Assembly: GCA_943354555.1 (NCBI GenBank)
Contig: CALRCM010000005.1
Location: 1-40,566, forward strand
Source: Candidatus Peribacteria bacterium
Lineage (GTDB): Bacteria; Patescibacteriota; Gracilibacteria; Peribacterales; Peribacteraceae
Reading direction: 5' to 3'
Length of the DNA: 40,566 nt
The notes under the pieces were generated by a model. It was not told the origin of the DNA, searched no databases, and was given only the letters and a program-made list of their open reading frames with translations. Within the stretch, counting starts at the first letter, position 1. The number at the start of each line of letters is the position of its first letter. This document shows, piece after piece, positions 7,901-15,863 of this stretch. The position numbers and the translations under genes were made by a program.

Positions 7901-10900
7901 AAACCTTTTCGTCTTTCGGCGTGTTGTCGTAGTAGTACTGACCGTCCACGCCTTTCTTTCTCGTTGTATTCCATGTGCGCTTGAACACGGTAATGTCGAT
8001 GCGCTGTCCTCCGACTGGCGAACCGTCAGGCCGCACCGTGACAAGGCCGATTGGCGCCTCCTGACCGGGTTCGATGGCATATTCTTCAGGGCGGATACCG
8101 ACGTAGATTCCTGCTTTGTGGACGGGAACCGAGGCGCGCATGCTCACGACCTGATTGCTTTTGTCCGTCACATCGACATCGAGTGAGAGAACCTGACTCA
8201 AAACCTTGTCTTCCATTGGGAGAGGCACATCCACGGTAAATGTTCCGTCCGGTTGCAGTTTGCCATCGCCACTGCTGATTATTCCGGATTCGCGCTCGCA
8301 GTTATACCAGCACCAGTTATCCTCCAGACTGAAGCTGTACCATCCGTCCGTAAATCGGTTGAAGAAGTAGTCCGTCGACATTGCGCGCCAGCTCACCGAA
8401 GCTTCCCCCATCGGCATACCGAAGTAGTACGCACCTGTAACTTTTGCATGTGCGGTATCTCCTGCGTAGTAATTCTCCTTATCAAAGGTGACGTCCACTT
8501 TATATTCGGGTTTGCGGTAAGCGAGGATCTGGAAGGTCGTTGATCCGTAGTTATTTGCTACGTCCATACTTTCCTCGAGTGCGATGTTCATCCAATACAT
8601 ACCAAGCGATGCATGTACATCAGTGGGCAATTTTGCGGAGAAGCTTCCGTAGGTATTGATCGGAAGCGACTCGCTGTAGATGGTGTTGCCCCCTGCATCA
8701 TTAATGTCCACGCGTACTCTGCGGGTGGATTTCGGGGGTAGGAGTACTCCATTTTTATCCTTGAGACGCACGATCCCCTTAAACTGGACCGTATCGCCTG
8801 CGCGGTAGATCGGCCGGTCTGTATAGAGCTCGCTCATCATCCACATGCCGTCTCGGTTCGGGTTCCACTCCTCATTCATGCCGAATTCATAGGCTCCCAT
8901 GCCGCTCGTCCATGAGCTTCCGACGAACGCGAAATCGGTAGCGGTTTTTGCACTGACCCAGATCTCTGGTGTCCACGTATTGCCGTCGATAGCGAAATCC
9001 TCGGCATTGATGCTCGTCTCAAAGAAACCTTCCGTATCGGTTTTCCCATTCACTTTACTCTTGCCCTGCAGATCGTGGAGGGCGACCTGTGCGCCTGTCA
9101 CTGGTGCTCCGGTTGCCATATCTGTCGCCCATACCAGTGCCTGATGGCCGCTGTACTTTATGGTGAGTGCAGTACCGCTGATGCTGAAATAGATCTTCTC
9201 CGTATATTGTCCATTGTTGTACGTATCTTTGTACTCCGGTGCAGTTAGCGTGAGGGCGTAGATGCCGGCAGGGAGTGATGTACCCAGCTTTTCCTCCAGA
9301 TCGAAGGGGATGGACTTCCATTCATTCTCCTTTGTTCCCGGAACAATCGTCCAGTGATGCTCCATATCTTTTCCTTTCAGATTCGGTACATGCTGCCAGT
9401 CGTTCACTCCCGCTTTCTGCTCCGCGAGAAATTCCTCCAGCGTCAGGTGTGCAAATCCGACTTCCATTTTGCTTACGTTTACAGCATTGAGATAGTAGAC
9501 CGGAGCAAAGCCCTTCTCGAAGACGCCGAAGTTTCCGTTGCTATGTATAAAGACTCGCGGAGTGATCGCTTGCGTTTTGAAGGTTAAGGTTTTGCCCGAC
9601 ATCGAACTCTGGCCGAACGTATCCTTGAGAGCGGTATTGGTCGTTACGGAATATTTCGTGCTCGGTTTGAGCGTGGGGTAGAGATACAGCGTCGTTCCTT
9701 CCCAGACATTATCTTCAAGTGTGAGGTCATCCCATCCTGCGGGCTTCGGCGTGATGGTCACGCCCTTTTTTATGGAGGCAGAGTCGTAGGGATTGCTGAA
9801 TTCGAGGACAATCGCTCCGAATTCTTCACGTACAGCACGGACTTCCATCGGTCCTGCCGTATGAAACCGTACGATGCTTTCCTCAGCTGTACCCAGTGTT
9901 CCGCCGATAGCGGTGATTTCTTTACCGGCAACGAGGGCGTACTGGGTATTGAGCGTGAGCGCGCTTACAGGCTTCACGATGATCACACTGCGGTCCGTAC
10001 CTTTTTTGCCATTCTCCTCTTTGGTTCCGTAGGAGAGTGTTACAGGGACGAGTGTTGCGACAGCGGGATCTGGTGATGTTCCGCGCATTGCCCCGAGTGC
10101 TTCATCACTCAGATCTTCTTTTACAGCGCGAACCAGCACGATATGGGACTTTACGCTTTCCAGATCCATGGGGAGATTGAATTCCAGAACGATGTCTGTT
10201 TTAGGAGAAGAGTTGGAGAAGCCATCGTACGGATTCGTTCGGTCAATCTGCGGTTTTTGAGTTGTGAAGTTCCAGGAGTAATCTTCTGTTGTGACTTCGC
10301 CTTGTATTGTTTTTATGCCGGAAGGCACGTTCACGCGGTAGACAGTTGCCGGTGCAAAGCCCTTCTTCGGGGAAAACTCCGCAGTCGTTGTGGAGAGCCA
10401 TTTCCATGTCCCGTCGATAGTCGGCGTAATGGTGACAGGCCAGTCCGTGAATTGATTCTGGCGCTGCGAGAGGGTGGTGAGCGCCACCATAGGGCGGTCG
10501 AAGACAAGCGTGACGGACTGATCGAGGGCGACGCCCGCTTCTTCCTGAGGCGGCAATTGCTGACTGACGCGCGGAGGTCCCGCGACGAAATAGCGCATGA
10601 CGATGGCTTTGCCGAGGACGGCTTTATCACGTCGTACGGCTTCGGGGGAGATCGTCAGGGTGTAGGTGCCACTTCGGCTCAAGGGGGAAGCAGGCTGGAA
10701 GACCATTGTCTGATGGTTGCTCCACTCCGCCGTCCCTTCGATCTTCGGCTCAATGACCATATGCTCTTTCACACTCTGCTCGTCCATCGGCACGGAAAAT
10801 TGCACCGAAAGCGGGCTTGCTTCGCTAATGCGCTGGTTTCTATCGCTTGCTGCGGCATTGGATGCACCCGTGCTCGGATCTGTTTGGCCTGTCATCCAGG

Positions 10901-10973
10901 CAAAACCGGTGGCTATGAGGATGCCCAGAGTGACCAAACCGGGTGCGAGAAATTTTCTGGGAGGAAGAGACAT
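4998..10973 (-). CDS. Bacterial alpha-2-macroglobulin (large thioester protease trap)
   Basis: Very large envelope protein (1991 aa) of the YfhM/MagD type, which entraps proteases by a bait region and a reactive thioester. Visible: basic N-terminus and membrane segment (about 12-30), a bacterial Ig-like repeat with SVQFSVPMDEQSV near residue 80, MG-type beta domains, a YTDRPIYRAGDTVQFKG macroglobulin motif, and the thioester GCAEQ with Cys 1508 and Gln 1511, followed by the alpha-helical thioester domain. There is no lipobox cysteine after the hydrophobic stretch, so it is probably membrane-anchored and not a lipoprotein as in E. coli. ATG 10973 is chosen because it gives the signal anchor; earlier in-frame codons add untypical sequence. 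Cotranscription with pbpC is likely. Confidence 0.95.
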   Translation of the reverse strand: MSLPPRKFLAPGLVTLGILIATGFAWMTGQTDPSTGASNAAASDRNQRISEASPLSVQFSVPMDEQSVKEHMVIEPKIEGTAEWSNHQTMVFQPASPLSRSGTYTLTISPEAVRRDKAVLGKAIVMRYFVAGPPRVSQQLPPQEEAGVALDQSVTLVFDRPMVALTTLSQRQNQFTDWPVTITPTIDGTWKWLSTTTAEFSPKKGFAPATVYRVNVPSGIKTIQGEVTTEDYSWNFTTQKPQIDRTNPYDGFSNSSPKTDIVLEFNLPMDLESVKSHIVLVRAVKEDLSDEALGAMRGTSPDPAVATLVPVTLSYGTKEENGKKGTDRSVIIVKPVSALTLNTQYALVAGKEITAIGGTLGTAEESIVRFHTAGPMEVRAVREEFGAIVLEFSNPYDSASIKKGVTITPKPAGWDDLTLEDNVWEGTTLYLYPTLKPSTKYSVTTNTALKDTFGQSSMSGKTLTFKTQAITPRVFIHSNGNFGVFEKGFAPVYYLNAVNVSKMEVGFAHLTLEEFLAEQKAGVNDWQHVPNLKGKDMEHHWTIVPGTKENEWKSIPFDLEEKLGTSLPAGIYALTLTAPEYKDTYNNGQYTEKIYFSISGTALTIKYSGHQALVWATDMATGAPVTGAQVALHDLQGKSKVNGKTDTEGFFETSINAEDFAIDGNTWTPEIWVSAKTATDFAFVGSSWTSGMGAYEFGMNEEWNPNRDGMWMMSELYTDRPIYRAGDTVQFKGIVRLKDKNGVLLPPKSTRRVRVDINDAGGNTIYSESLPINTYGSFSAKLPTDVHASLGMYWMNIALEESMDVANNYGSTTFQILAYRKPEYKVDVTFDKENYYAGDTAHAKVTGAYYFGMPMGEASVSWRAMSTDYFFNRFTDGWYSFSLEDNWCWYNCERESGIISSGDGKLQPDGTFTVDVPLPMEDKVLSQVLSLDVDVTDKSNQVVSMRASVPVHKAGIYVGIRPEEYAIEPGQEAPIGLVTVRPDGSPVGGQRIDITVFKRTWNTTRKKGVDGQYYYDNTPKDEKVSSHTATTEGDGKTTAKVQIPSGGQFRILAVVRDQSGREAQADTSVYAWSSTYVNWPHTNSNRMTVLADKPEYKVGDTAKILIQSPFQGENVSALVTIEREGIIKRTVITVKSSAQAIDIPITEDLIPNAYVSVVVVKPRIGETFNENGLDTGAPAFRIGYAKLKVENQSKGLTVGIEPDKRRYLPGETVSVTVATEDHTGKPVSAEVSLSAVDMSVLALTGYQLPNLLATFYSERGLGVRTAINLLYLLERFKPGSKGGGGGDLEEHARGTFKDTAYWNPSIITDANGRATVTFTLPDNLTTWKLVAIANTKDSLVGSMTTEIIETKRVIVRPVRPRFAVHGDRIELAALVHNGTEESQTFTVRLTGKGFTGASAAQTVTVKAGGQEKVRFPVTFGYEDNASFIFTAETEGMRDEVRESIPLYPFGIPQSTATSGFTEESTTEQIFVPVEEEVTALHANLTVSPTLATYLPKGLQYLVKFPYGCAEQTVSSFLPNIAVSTLQGFDAFQVVTDEELKTKITAGIERLLTFQRSDGGFGYWSDSRESNAYLSAYILHALHLTQAAGYSIDTALLSRTKAYLEKELRIRKYEKTVAVSERAYILYVLSETGAPDISLLSNLYLKREDLSLFGKAYLAMSFEKAGDHRRATDLLHTILAQAKVSPRGVQFEEKDNWWYRGLMNTNQRTNAIVLQALLRIDPQNELTPKIVRSMLLARDQGHWDTTQSTTASIFALVDYLKFTKELEGDFSATISVNEAEVGKAAFDASSILTKQEFAIPEKSLEHGQFNALEIGKEGKGRLYYDLLLSYFWKAREILPAEEGISVIREVTPIAGSPVHPTVGGTYKVHLTITVPEERHFVAIESPHPAGYEGIDFALQTSQQHLQDEVNGMQDSQGWWWDPSWYFTHKEFRDDQVFLFAENLPAGVYRYEYLVRATLPGTFLWRPARAYEMYFPEVFGNTESAVVEIRDQQ

Positions 10974-11007
10974 GAACGGATGGTGAAAGCACAATAAAAC
11001 ATTCCCG

Positions 11008-11013
11008 ATTGTA
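11008..11013 (-). promoter_or_regulatory. -10 box TACAAT upstream of the A2M gene
   Basis: TACAAT on the minus strand would place the transcription start about 28 nt before ATG 10973. The leader (tcaccatccgttc before ATG) has no Shine-Dalgarno. Confidence 0.4.
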
Positions 11014-11037
11014 CTGTGCTTTTTACCAGTGGCGTAT

Positions 11038-11463
11038 CTATTTCCCGCCAATCACACGGTCGAGGCTCCACTTGCCGCCGCCGGCGAGCGTGAGTGCAAG
11101 CGAGGTTCCGACAATGAGCAGCTGGTACTCAAATCCTCCGGCTCCTGCGGAGAACCCGTTCTTCCCATGCACGAGAGCGATGGCGCCGATCATGATGATA
11201 CCGATGGAGGCGGCGCAGAAGCGCGTGAGAAACCCAAGAATCAGTGAAAGTGCTCCTACGGATTCTCCAATAATAACGAGAGCGGCGATGATTGCGGGGA
11301 TACCCATTCCGGTCAGAAACCCCATGCTGCCTGCCCAGTTGCCATCACCCATCAGCCCGATTTTCTGCAGCCCGTGCGGGAGCATGATGCCTCCGACGGA
11401 TAGGCGCAGTACAAGAAGAGACCAAGAATCGGACGTTCTGAGGAATTTTTGGAGGGAACACAT
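11038..11463 (-). CDS. DoxX family membrane protein
   Basis: Integral membrane protein of 141 aa with four hydrophobic helices. It carries the DoxX pattern of a first helix with VLRLSVGGIMLPHGLQKI, Gly-rich helices (IPAIIAALVIIGESVGALSLILG; FCAASIGIIMIGAIALVHGK) and a last helix ending GGGKWSLDRVIGGK. DoxX-like proteins are linked to redox or thiol stress and to quinone-linked oxidation, but the activity of this one is unknown. ATG 11463 is preferred over ATG 11502: an extended -10 (TGtTACACT, 11499-11491 minus) lies inside the longer version, giving a pyrimidine-rich leader of about 20 nt. Divergent from the RlmI-like gene. Confidence 0.85.
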   Translation of the reverse strand: MCSLQKFLRTSDSWSLLVLRLSVGGIMLPHGLQKIGLMGDGNWAGSMGFLTGMGIPAIIAALVIIGESVGALSLILGFLTRFCAASIGIIMIGAIALVHGKNGFSAGAGGFEYQLLIVGTSLALTLAGGGKWSLDRVIGGK

Positions 11464-11507
11464 AAGAGAAAGGGGGAAAGTTACAGGCGGAGTGTAACAC
11501 ATTTCGC

Positions 11508-11513
11508 TAGGCT
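11508..11513 (+). promoter_or_regulatory. -10 box TAGGCT, 6 nt before GTG 11520
   Basis: TAGGCT then gtcttc then GTG. The same hexamer acts as -10 at the rplY gene, where a TTGACC -35 stands 17 bp upstream. Confidence 0.4.
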
Positions 11514-11519
11514 GTCTTC

Positions 11520-12704
11520 GTGTCGAGCTATCCCATCCTCACCCTCAAGCCAGCGGCAGATGTCCACCTGCGCAATCATCACCACGCCATTTTTCGGTCA
11601 GCAGTGGACAGAGATCCCGCATGTGAAGATGGTGCGATTGTGGAGGTGCGAAGCTTCAAAGGGGAATTCCTGTGTTTCGCGCATTGGAACAGCAAGGCAT
11701 ATATCAGCGGCCGTGCTCTTTCATTTGTGGAAGGCGATCCATTGGATGCATTGCAAAAAACTATCCGCTCTGCGATAGCTCTGCGCGAGCAGTTCTTTTC
11801 CCGTGAAGACACGACGGCGTACCGGTTGATCAATGCGGAAGGCGACGGCATCCCCGGTCTCATTGTCGATCGCTACGATTCCATTCTCGCCGTGCAATTT
11901 ACGACGCTCGGCATGGACCGCATGCGCGATGCCATCGTTGCGACATTACAAGAAGCATGCACGCCATCCGGCATCTTTGAAAAATCCGGCGGATCCTCAC
12001 GCAAAAAAGAAGGACTTCCGGAGAAAGAGGGATGGATCTTCGGCAGCGGCGAAGCATCGATTCCGGTCACGGAACGCGGCATGCAATTTCTCATCACACT
12101 TTCAGGAAGTCAGAAGACGGGATTATTTCTGGATCAGCGTGAGATGCGTTCGCTGGTCCGTTCTCTTGCAAAGGGCAAGACCGTTCTGGATTGCTGCAGT
12201 TACGTCGGCGGGTTTTCTCTTGCCGCATTGCTCGGAGGAGCTGTTGCCGCTGATGCCATCGACTATGACAAAGATGCATTGGTTCAAGCTGACACACACA
12301 TGGCGATGAACGGCGTCGATTCACAAAAATTCTCCTCATATGCTGAGGATGTCTTTACTTTCCTGCGTCGCTCCCCAAAGCCCCGTGCCTATGACTTTAT
12401 CATCCTTGATCCTCCTGCATTTGCGAAGCGCAGTGCAGATCTTGAGCCTGCGAAAAAGGCGTACGGCGATCTGAACCGTCTTGGCATGCAGACTCTCCCG
12501 AAGGAAGGGGGACTCCTTCTCACCTGCTCCTGTTCGTATCAGATGGATTCTGTCACATTCCAAACAATGGTTTTCCATGCAGCGCGTCAGGCGAAGCGTT
12601 CGGTGCGCATTCTCCAGCGGCATCGCTTGGCGATCGACCACCCAGTGAATCTGTTTCACCCTGAAACGGAGTATCTCAAAAGTTTGCTTCTGTGGGTGGA
12701 GTAA
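11520..12704 (+). CDS. RlmI-like 23S rRNA (cytosine-C5) methyltransferase
   Basis: 394 aa. N-terminal PUA-like RNA-binding part (about 1-75), a middle domain with GDGIPGLIVDRY, and a C-terminal Rossmann methyltransferase with FLDQR..R, the SAM loop VLDCCSYVGGFSL (about 220-232), the active-site motif LDPPAFAK (about 296-303) and GGLLLTCSCS carrying the catalytic-type cysteines. This is the layout of RlmI (m5C1962 of 23S rRNA) and of the C-terminal half of RlmKL. The GTG start gives the expected PUA beginning (ILTLKPAADVHLRNHHHAIF) and lies 6 nt after TAGGCT, so the mRNA may be leaderless. The third rRNA methyltransferase in this window. Confidence 0.9.
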   Translation: MSSYPILTLKPAADVHLRNHHHAIFRSAVDRDPACEDGAIVEVRSFKGEFLCFAHWNSKAYISGRALSFVEGDPLDALQKTIRSAIALREQFFSREDTTAYRLINAEGDGIPGLIVDRYDSILAVQFTTLGMDRMRDAIVATLQEACTPSGIFEKSGGSSRKKEGLPEKEGWIFGSGEASIPVTERGMQFLITLSGSQKTGLFLDQREMRSLVRSLAKGKTVLDCCSYVGGFSLAALLGGAVAADAIDYDKDALVQADTHMAMNGVDSQKFSSYAEDVFTFLRRSPKPRAYDFIILDPPAFAKRSADLEPAKKAYGDLNRLGMQTLPKEGGLLLTCSCSYQMDSVTFQTMVFHAARQAKRSVRILQRHRLAIDHPVNLFHPETEYLKSLLLWVE

Positions 12705-12715
12705 GCATCCTCCGA

Positions 12716-13888
12716 TTATATTTCTAGCGGCACTGTCATGCCGTTATAAGTGCGTGTACCCCGGTACTCGATTCCTTGCTCATGCATGCCGTTGAACATA
12801 TGTCGCATGAAGTCGTGATCCCTGCCGAGGGTTTCGGGTGCGAGAATTCCTGCGGTTGTGAGGTTTCCGTCGAGAATACGACGTGCGACGAGTGCCGCGG
12901 TTAATCCCGTGGTGCGAGCCATGGAATGCATATTGGTTACCATGTCTTTCTGGTCTTCGAGAGTGAAGGTGACCTGATTGCCATGGTCATTGGCGACATG
13001 CACTCTCATGACTGTGCGATCGGGATCGTTGCCCAGTGCCCAAGCCTGCTTCAATTCCTGGATCGTTTCAGGGAGTGCCTCCGGAGCAAAGCGCTCTTCG
13101 TTGCGGTATTTCTTCATGAGGGCCAAGTGCCCGGGATTTCGTAGTGTCCACTCGGTCATATTTCGGATGTGCGACATGGTTTTAAGCAGGGTGCGCAGGC
13201 CGTCCGATCTGAATGCTTCGAATGACCCGATGTCGGGCACATCGATGACTTGGATGTCTGCAAGAGGATCTGCCCACAGAACGGTTCCATCTTTCATGTA
13301 CCCAGCTGAACGCAGGTACTCATCGATGACACTTTCCGGTGCAAACGGAGCCTGATAGAAATGCGGAGCCTTTGGTTCTTGTGGTAGTCCTCCCACATCA
13401 ATGCGGGCAGATGACGATTGGCCATTGAGCAGGCTATCGGCGTATCCGATCAGCATATGCGACATGCCCGGAGCGACACCGCAGTCGACTGCTACCGGGA
13501 TACCTTTTTGTTTTGCAAGATCATCAAGCACAAAGGCATCTTCTTCTCCGAACGAGATGTCCACCGCTGCTCGTTGTTCATCAATGATGGTCCGGAGCAT
13601 CGCATGCCCGAATTTTCCGGGGAGGGCGTTTACCGTGAGATCGTGTTCATGGATCAGTCTTCGTGTGTCCGCTTCTTTTCCCGAATATTCAAAAATATCC
13701 GGTTGCACCCCCATTCTATTAAACAACTTCTGTGCCCGGATCAGTGCTTCATAGTTGATATCCGTAATGGTCACATGCCCTTTTTCCGCCAAAAAACCTG
13801 CGATCGACGGACCAATGAGACCTGCGCCGAGAACGAGAGCTTTGGGAGCCAAAGGAATGGATTGTAGGTTGGTGTTCTTCGCAAGCAA
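12716..13888 (-). CDS. Saccharopine dehydrogenase family oxidoreductase
   Basis: 390 aa with an N-terminal NAD(P) Rossmann fold: VLGAGLIG (19-26), an acidic strand end TDIN, and NALPG as in the Lys9/Lys1 group. It then has VDISFGEEDAF and VDCGVAPGMSHML, which are typical of saccharopine-dehydrogenase-like and carboxynorspermidine-synthase-like enzymes. The specific reaction cannot be read from sequence; lysine- or polyamine-related amino-acid chemistry is the usual context, and no pathway genes lie nearby. No Met precedes the Rossmann motif, so the start is a TTG at 13888. No Shine-Dalgarno is visible. Confidence 0.85.
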   Translation of the reverse strand: MLAKNTNLQSIPLAPKALVLGAGLIGPSIAGFLAEKGHVTITDINYEALIRAQKLFNRMGVQPDIFEYSGKEADTRRLIHEHDLTVNALPGKFGHAMLRTIIDEQRAAVDISFGEEDAFVLDDLAKQKGIPVAVDCGVAPGMSHMLIGYADSLLNGQSSSARIDVGGLPQEPKAPHFYQAPFAPESVIDEYLRSAGYMKDGTVLWADPLADIQVIDVPDIGSFEAFRSDGLRTLLKTMSHIRNMTEWTLRNPGHLALMKKYRNEERFAPEALPETIQELKQAWALGNDPDRTVMRVHVANDHGNQVTFTLEDQKDMVTNMHSMARTTGLTAALVARRILDGNLTTAGILAPETLGRDHDFMRHMFNGMHEQGIEYRGTRTYNGMTVPLEI

Positions 13889-13912
13889 TGATAATCATTG
13901 GAAAATACAAAT

Positions 13913-13941
13913 GTAGAGACGGCACAGCGTGCCGTCTCTAC
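13913..13941. repeat. GTAGAGACG hairpin, copy B
   Basis: GTAGAGACGGCAC (13913-13925), loop AGC, GTGCCGTCTCTAC (13929-13941): a perfect 13-bp stem in the gap between two minus-strand genes. The inner four pairs are GCAC/GTGC. Confidence 0.9.
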
Positions 13942-13965
13942 GGTAGATGTTTCACAGGATCGCCA

Positions 13966-14949
13966 TCATTCCACCACAATCGTTCCCTGAAACTGCGAAC
14001 TCAAATGATTGTGATAGCCCCAGCTGCCGATCTGCGTGAACGTGTACATGTACGTTTCACCGTTGATTAGCGTGCGGTTGGCATCAAGACCGACGAGCGC
14101 TGTGTGCGCGGGGTGAGGATTACTTGCGACCCAAAGGCCATTGTTGCTCGTGTTCTTGAAGATGACGGTGTCACCCTTCTTTACGCGGAGGATCATCGGG
14201 GAAAATCCGTCCTCGGTGTAGGTCACGATATTCTCTTCGTTCTCTGTGCCACCTTGTTCTTCGGAAGGAAGGCGACCTAAGCCGGGGGTGCCGTACTTCG
14301 CGCGGGCTTGCATGACGATCTTCGCCACTTCCGCCCGGTTGATATTATCGGTCGGACGGAATGTTCCTGTCGCCTGGCCTTCGATGTCGGTGTCTCCTGA
14401 GACGACTGTATCGCGGCTTAGAGATTCGATGGAAGCAGCGAACTCGGTGCTGGAAGAGACATCATCGTAACGCGTATCGATCTGCGTACTCTCCATATTT
14501 ACATGGAATGCGGAGGTGAAGATGGCAGCGACCTCGGCGCGCGTGGCAGCCTTATCGAGTCGTGTCCGCTGATTGATGACAAGAAATGTTTCACCTTTGG
14601 CGACGGAGACATAGGGCGAAGCCCAGTGGAGGAAGCCGCTCTGGATTTTACTGGCATAGAGATCCTCATCGTACCCTGCGCCTTCCACGGCGATTTTCAG
14701 CGCCTCGCCGATGGTGATGTCGTTGGCCGGACCGTACTTGCCGGTGAGATTTCCGCGACTGTCTTTGTAGCCGCTCACGATGCCCGCCTCAGCTGCAGTG
14801 CGAACGTGGGTAGCGAACCACGCTGATTGCGAGACATCTGTAAAGACGACGGTTTTGCCGTCGATGATCACCTGAATGCCCATCGCCTGGGCCAGGATTG
14901 GGATTGTAAGAGCGATTGCCGATGCTACGGAGAGAAGGCGGTGATTCAT
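13966..14949 (-). CDS. Secreted SLH-repeat protein with C-terminal cupredoxin-like domain
   Basis: 327 aa. Signal peptide 1-22 (ends AQAMG). Three SLH-type repeats follow: about 36-80 (FTDVSQSAWFATHVRTAAEAG), 105-150 (ATRAEVAAIFTSAF) and 160-215 (FRPTDNINRAEVAKIVMQA), which normally tether proteins to cell-wall polymers. A short acidic linker leads to a cupredoxin-like beta sandwich (about 240-327) starting VTYTEDGFSPMILRVKKGDTV. Potential metal ligands are H279, H282, H313 and H315 (NPHPAH; WGYHNHLSSQFQG). The Cys of blue copper proteins is Asn 314 and the usual axial Met is missing. It is therefore a wall-attached, probably non-blue copper-binding or structural domain. The cognate polymer is unknown. 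Confidence 0.85.
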   Translation of the reverse strand: MNHRLLSVASAIALTIPILAQAMGIQVIIDGKTVVFTDVSQSAWFATHVRTAAEAGIVSGYKDSRGNLTGKYGPANDITIGEALKIAVEGAGYDEDLYASKIQSGFLHWASPYVSVAKGETFLVINQRTRLDKAATRAEVAAIFTSAFHVNMESTQIDTRYDDVSSSTEFAASIESLSRDTVVSGDTDIEGQATGTFRPTDNINRAEVAKIVMQARAKYGTPGLGRLPSEEQGGTENEENIVTYTEDGFSPMILRVKKGDTVIFKNTSNNGLWVASNPHPAHTALVGLDANRTLINGETYMYTFTQIGSWGYHNHLSSQFQGTIVVE

Positions 14950-15015
14950 GATGAATGGGGGAATATGCCAGTGAGACGAATCAATCCATATTTTCTTACC
15001 GGCTTCCTGTCCCAG

Positions 15016-15043
15016 TTGCCCTTCTTCCTCCTCTCTGTATCAT
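15016..15043 (+). promoter_or_regulatory. Promoter TTGCCC-16-TATCAT of the DedA gene
   Basis: -35 TTGCCC (15016-15021), 16-bp spacer, -10 TATCAT (15038-15043), which ends 7 nt before ATG 15051. Confidence 0.5.
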
Positions 15044-15050
15044 CCCGGAG

Positions 15051-15710
15051 ATGTTTGAAGGCATTATTGCGTGGCTGACACACATGGCGCAGACGGTGCC
15101 ATTGCCTTTGTACGTTACTGTCGGTGGCGTCGTGGAAGAGATCATCGCGCCGATTCCTTCTCCGCTGGTCTCCACACTTGCTGGAAGTGCAGTGGAAGCG
15201 CAGCAACTGGGGTTTGTCTATCTTCTCTGGATCTGTGCGCTCGCTACCCTCGCCAAGACCTTTGGTGCGTGGATCTTTTATGTGCTTGGGGACAAGCTTG
15301 AAGATCTCGCGGTGCCGCGCTTCGGAAAGTACATCGGTGTGGATCATGAAGATCTTGAGCGCTTCGGGGAGCATTTCAAGGGAACGAGCCGCGATGAGCT
15401 GATGCTTCTCTTTCTCCGCTCGATTCCCGTGATGCCCTCTACGCCGATCTCGCTTCTCTGCGGCATCCTCAAGATCCGCATGCGCACCTTCCTACTCGCA
15501 ACATACGGAGGATTTTATCTACGCAATCTCACGTTTATGCTGATCGGTTACACCGGTCTTTCTGCGATGGAGTCGCTGATGCAGGGGGTCGATACTGCGG
15601 AGACTATTTTGAAGATTGCGATTGTTGGCGGTGGTGTAGCCGTTCTCGGTTGGCTTTATTGGCGGAGAAAAACAGGACATCCGGCGAATTTGTTTAAGAG
15701 GAAGGATTAA
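15051..15710 (+). CDS. DedA/VTT-domain membrane protein
   Basis: 219 aa. The VTT (SNARE-associated) core is seen in EEIIAPIPSPLVSTLAG with the re-entrant P-x-P segment, the long polar stretch GKYIGVDHEDLERFGEHF, and FLRSIPVMPSTPISLLCGILKIRMRTFL, followed by membrane helices and a basic tail (WRRKTGHPANLFKRKD). DedA proteins flip or transport lipid carriers such as undecaprenyl phosphate and support membrane potential; which lipid is used here is unknown. ATG 15051 gives a normal family N-terminus. TATCAT lies 7 nt upstream, so the GGAG touching the ATG is too close to be a useful ribosome site and the mRNA is probably leaderless. Confidence 0.85.
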   Translation: MFEGIIAWLTHMAQTVPLPLYVTVGGVVEEIIAPIPSPLVSTLAGSAVEAQQLGFVYLLWICALATLAKTFGAWIFYVLGDKLEDLAVPRFGKYIGVDHEDLERFGEHFKGTSRDELMLLFLRSIPVMPSTPISLLCGILKIRMRTFLLATYGGFYLRNLTFMLIGYTGLSAMESLMQGVDTAETILKIAIVGGGVAVLGWLYWRRKTGHPANLFKRKD

Positions 15711-15731
15711 TCCTTATTGAAGCAATTGTTT

Positions 15732-15807
15732 GACTGCCGCAGGCAGAAAGCCTGCTCCCTAATTTTAGGAAATCAGCATATTGGGAGCAGCCTTTCTGGC
15801 TGCGGTC
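15732..15807. repeat. Imperfect inverted repeat, arms about 26-28 nt
   Basis: Arm 15732-15760 (GACTGCCGCAGGCAG..., ending GCTCCCT) pairs with 15782-15807 (TGGGAGCAG...GCGGTC) with two internal mismatches and a 3-nt bulge, loop about 22 nt. It lies between convergent genes. No T run on the plus side. Confidence 0.75.
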
Positions 15808-15820
15808 GGAAAAAATCATA

Positions 15821-15858
15821 TGTCATCCTTTGATCCCTCGACAGGCTCGGGATGACAA
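15821..15858. repeat. TGTCATCC...GGATGACA inverted repeat with CTCGACAGGCTCGGG core
   Basis: TGTCATCC (15821-15828) pairs with GGATGACA (15850-15857). The core belongs to the same dispersed family as 1349 and 38859. Together with the preceding inverted repeat it fills the gap between the DedA and phytanoyl-dioxygenase genes. Confidence 0.65.
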
Positions 15859-15863
15859 ATGCT

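Noticed and set aside
10143-10997. 284-codon open frame on the plus strand
   Set aside because: Antisense to the alpha-2-macroglobulin gene; composition typical of a shadow frame.
10973-11002. Leaderless 29-codon upstream frame before the A2M gene (ATG at 11002, 5 nt after TACAAT)
   Set aside because: Out of frame and overlapping the A2M start, with no conserved feature; possible by chance.
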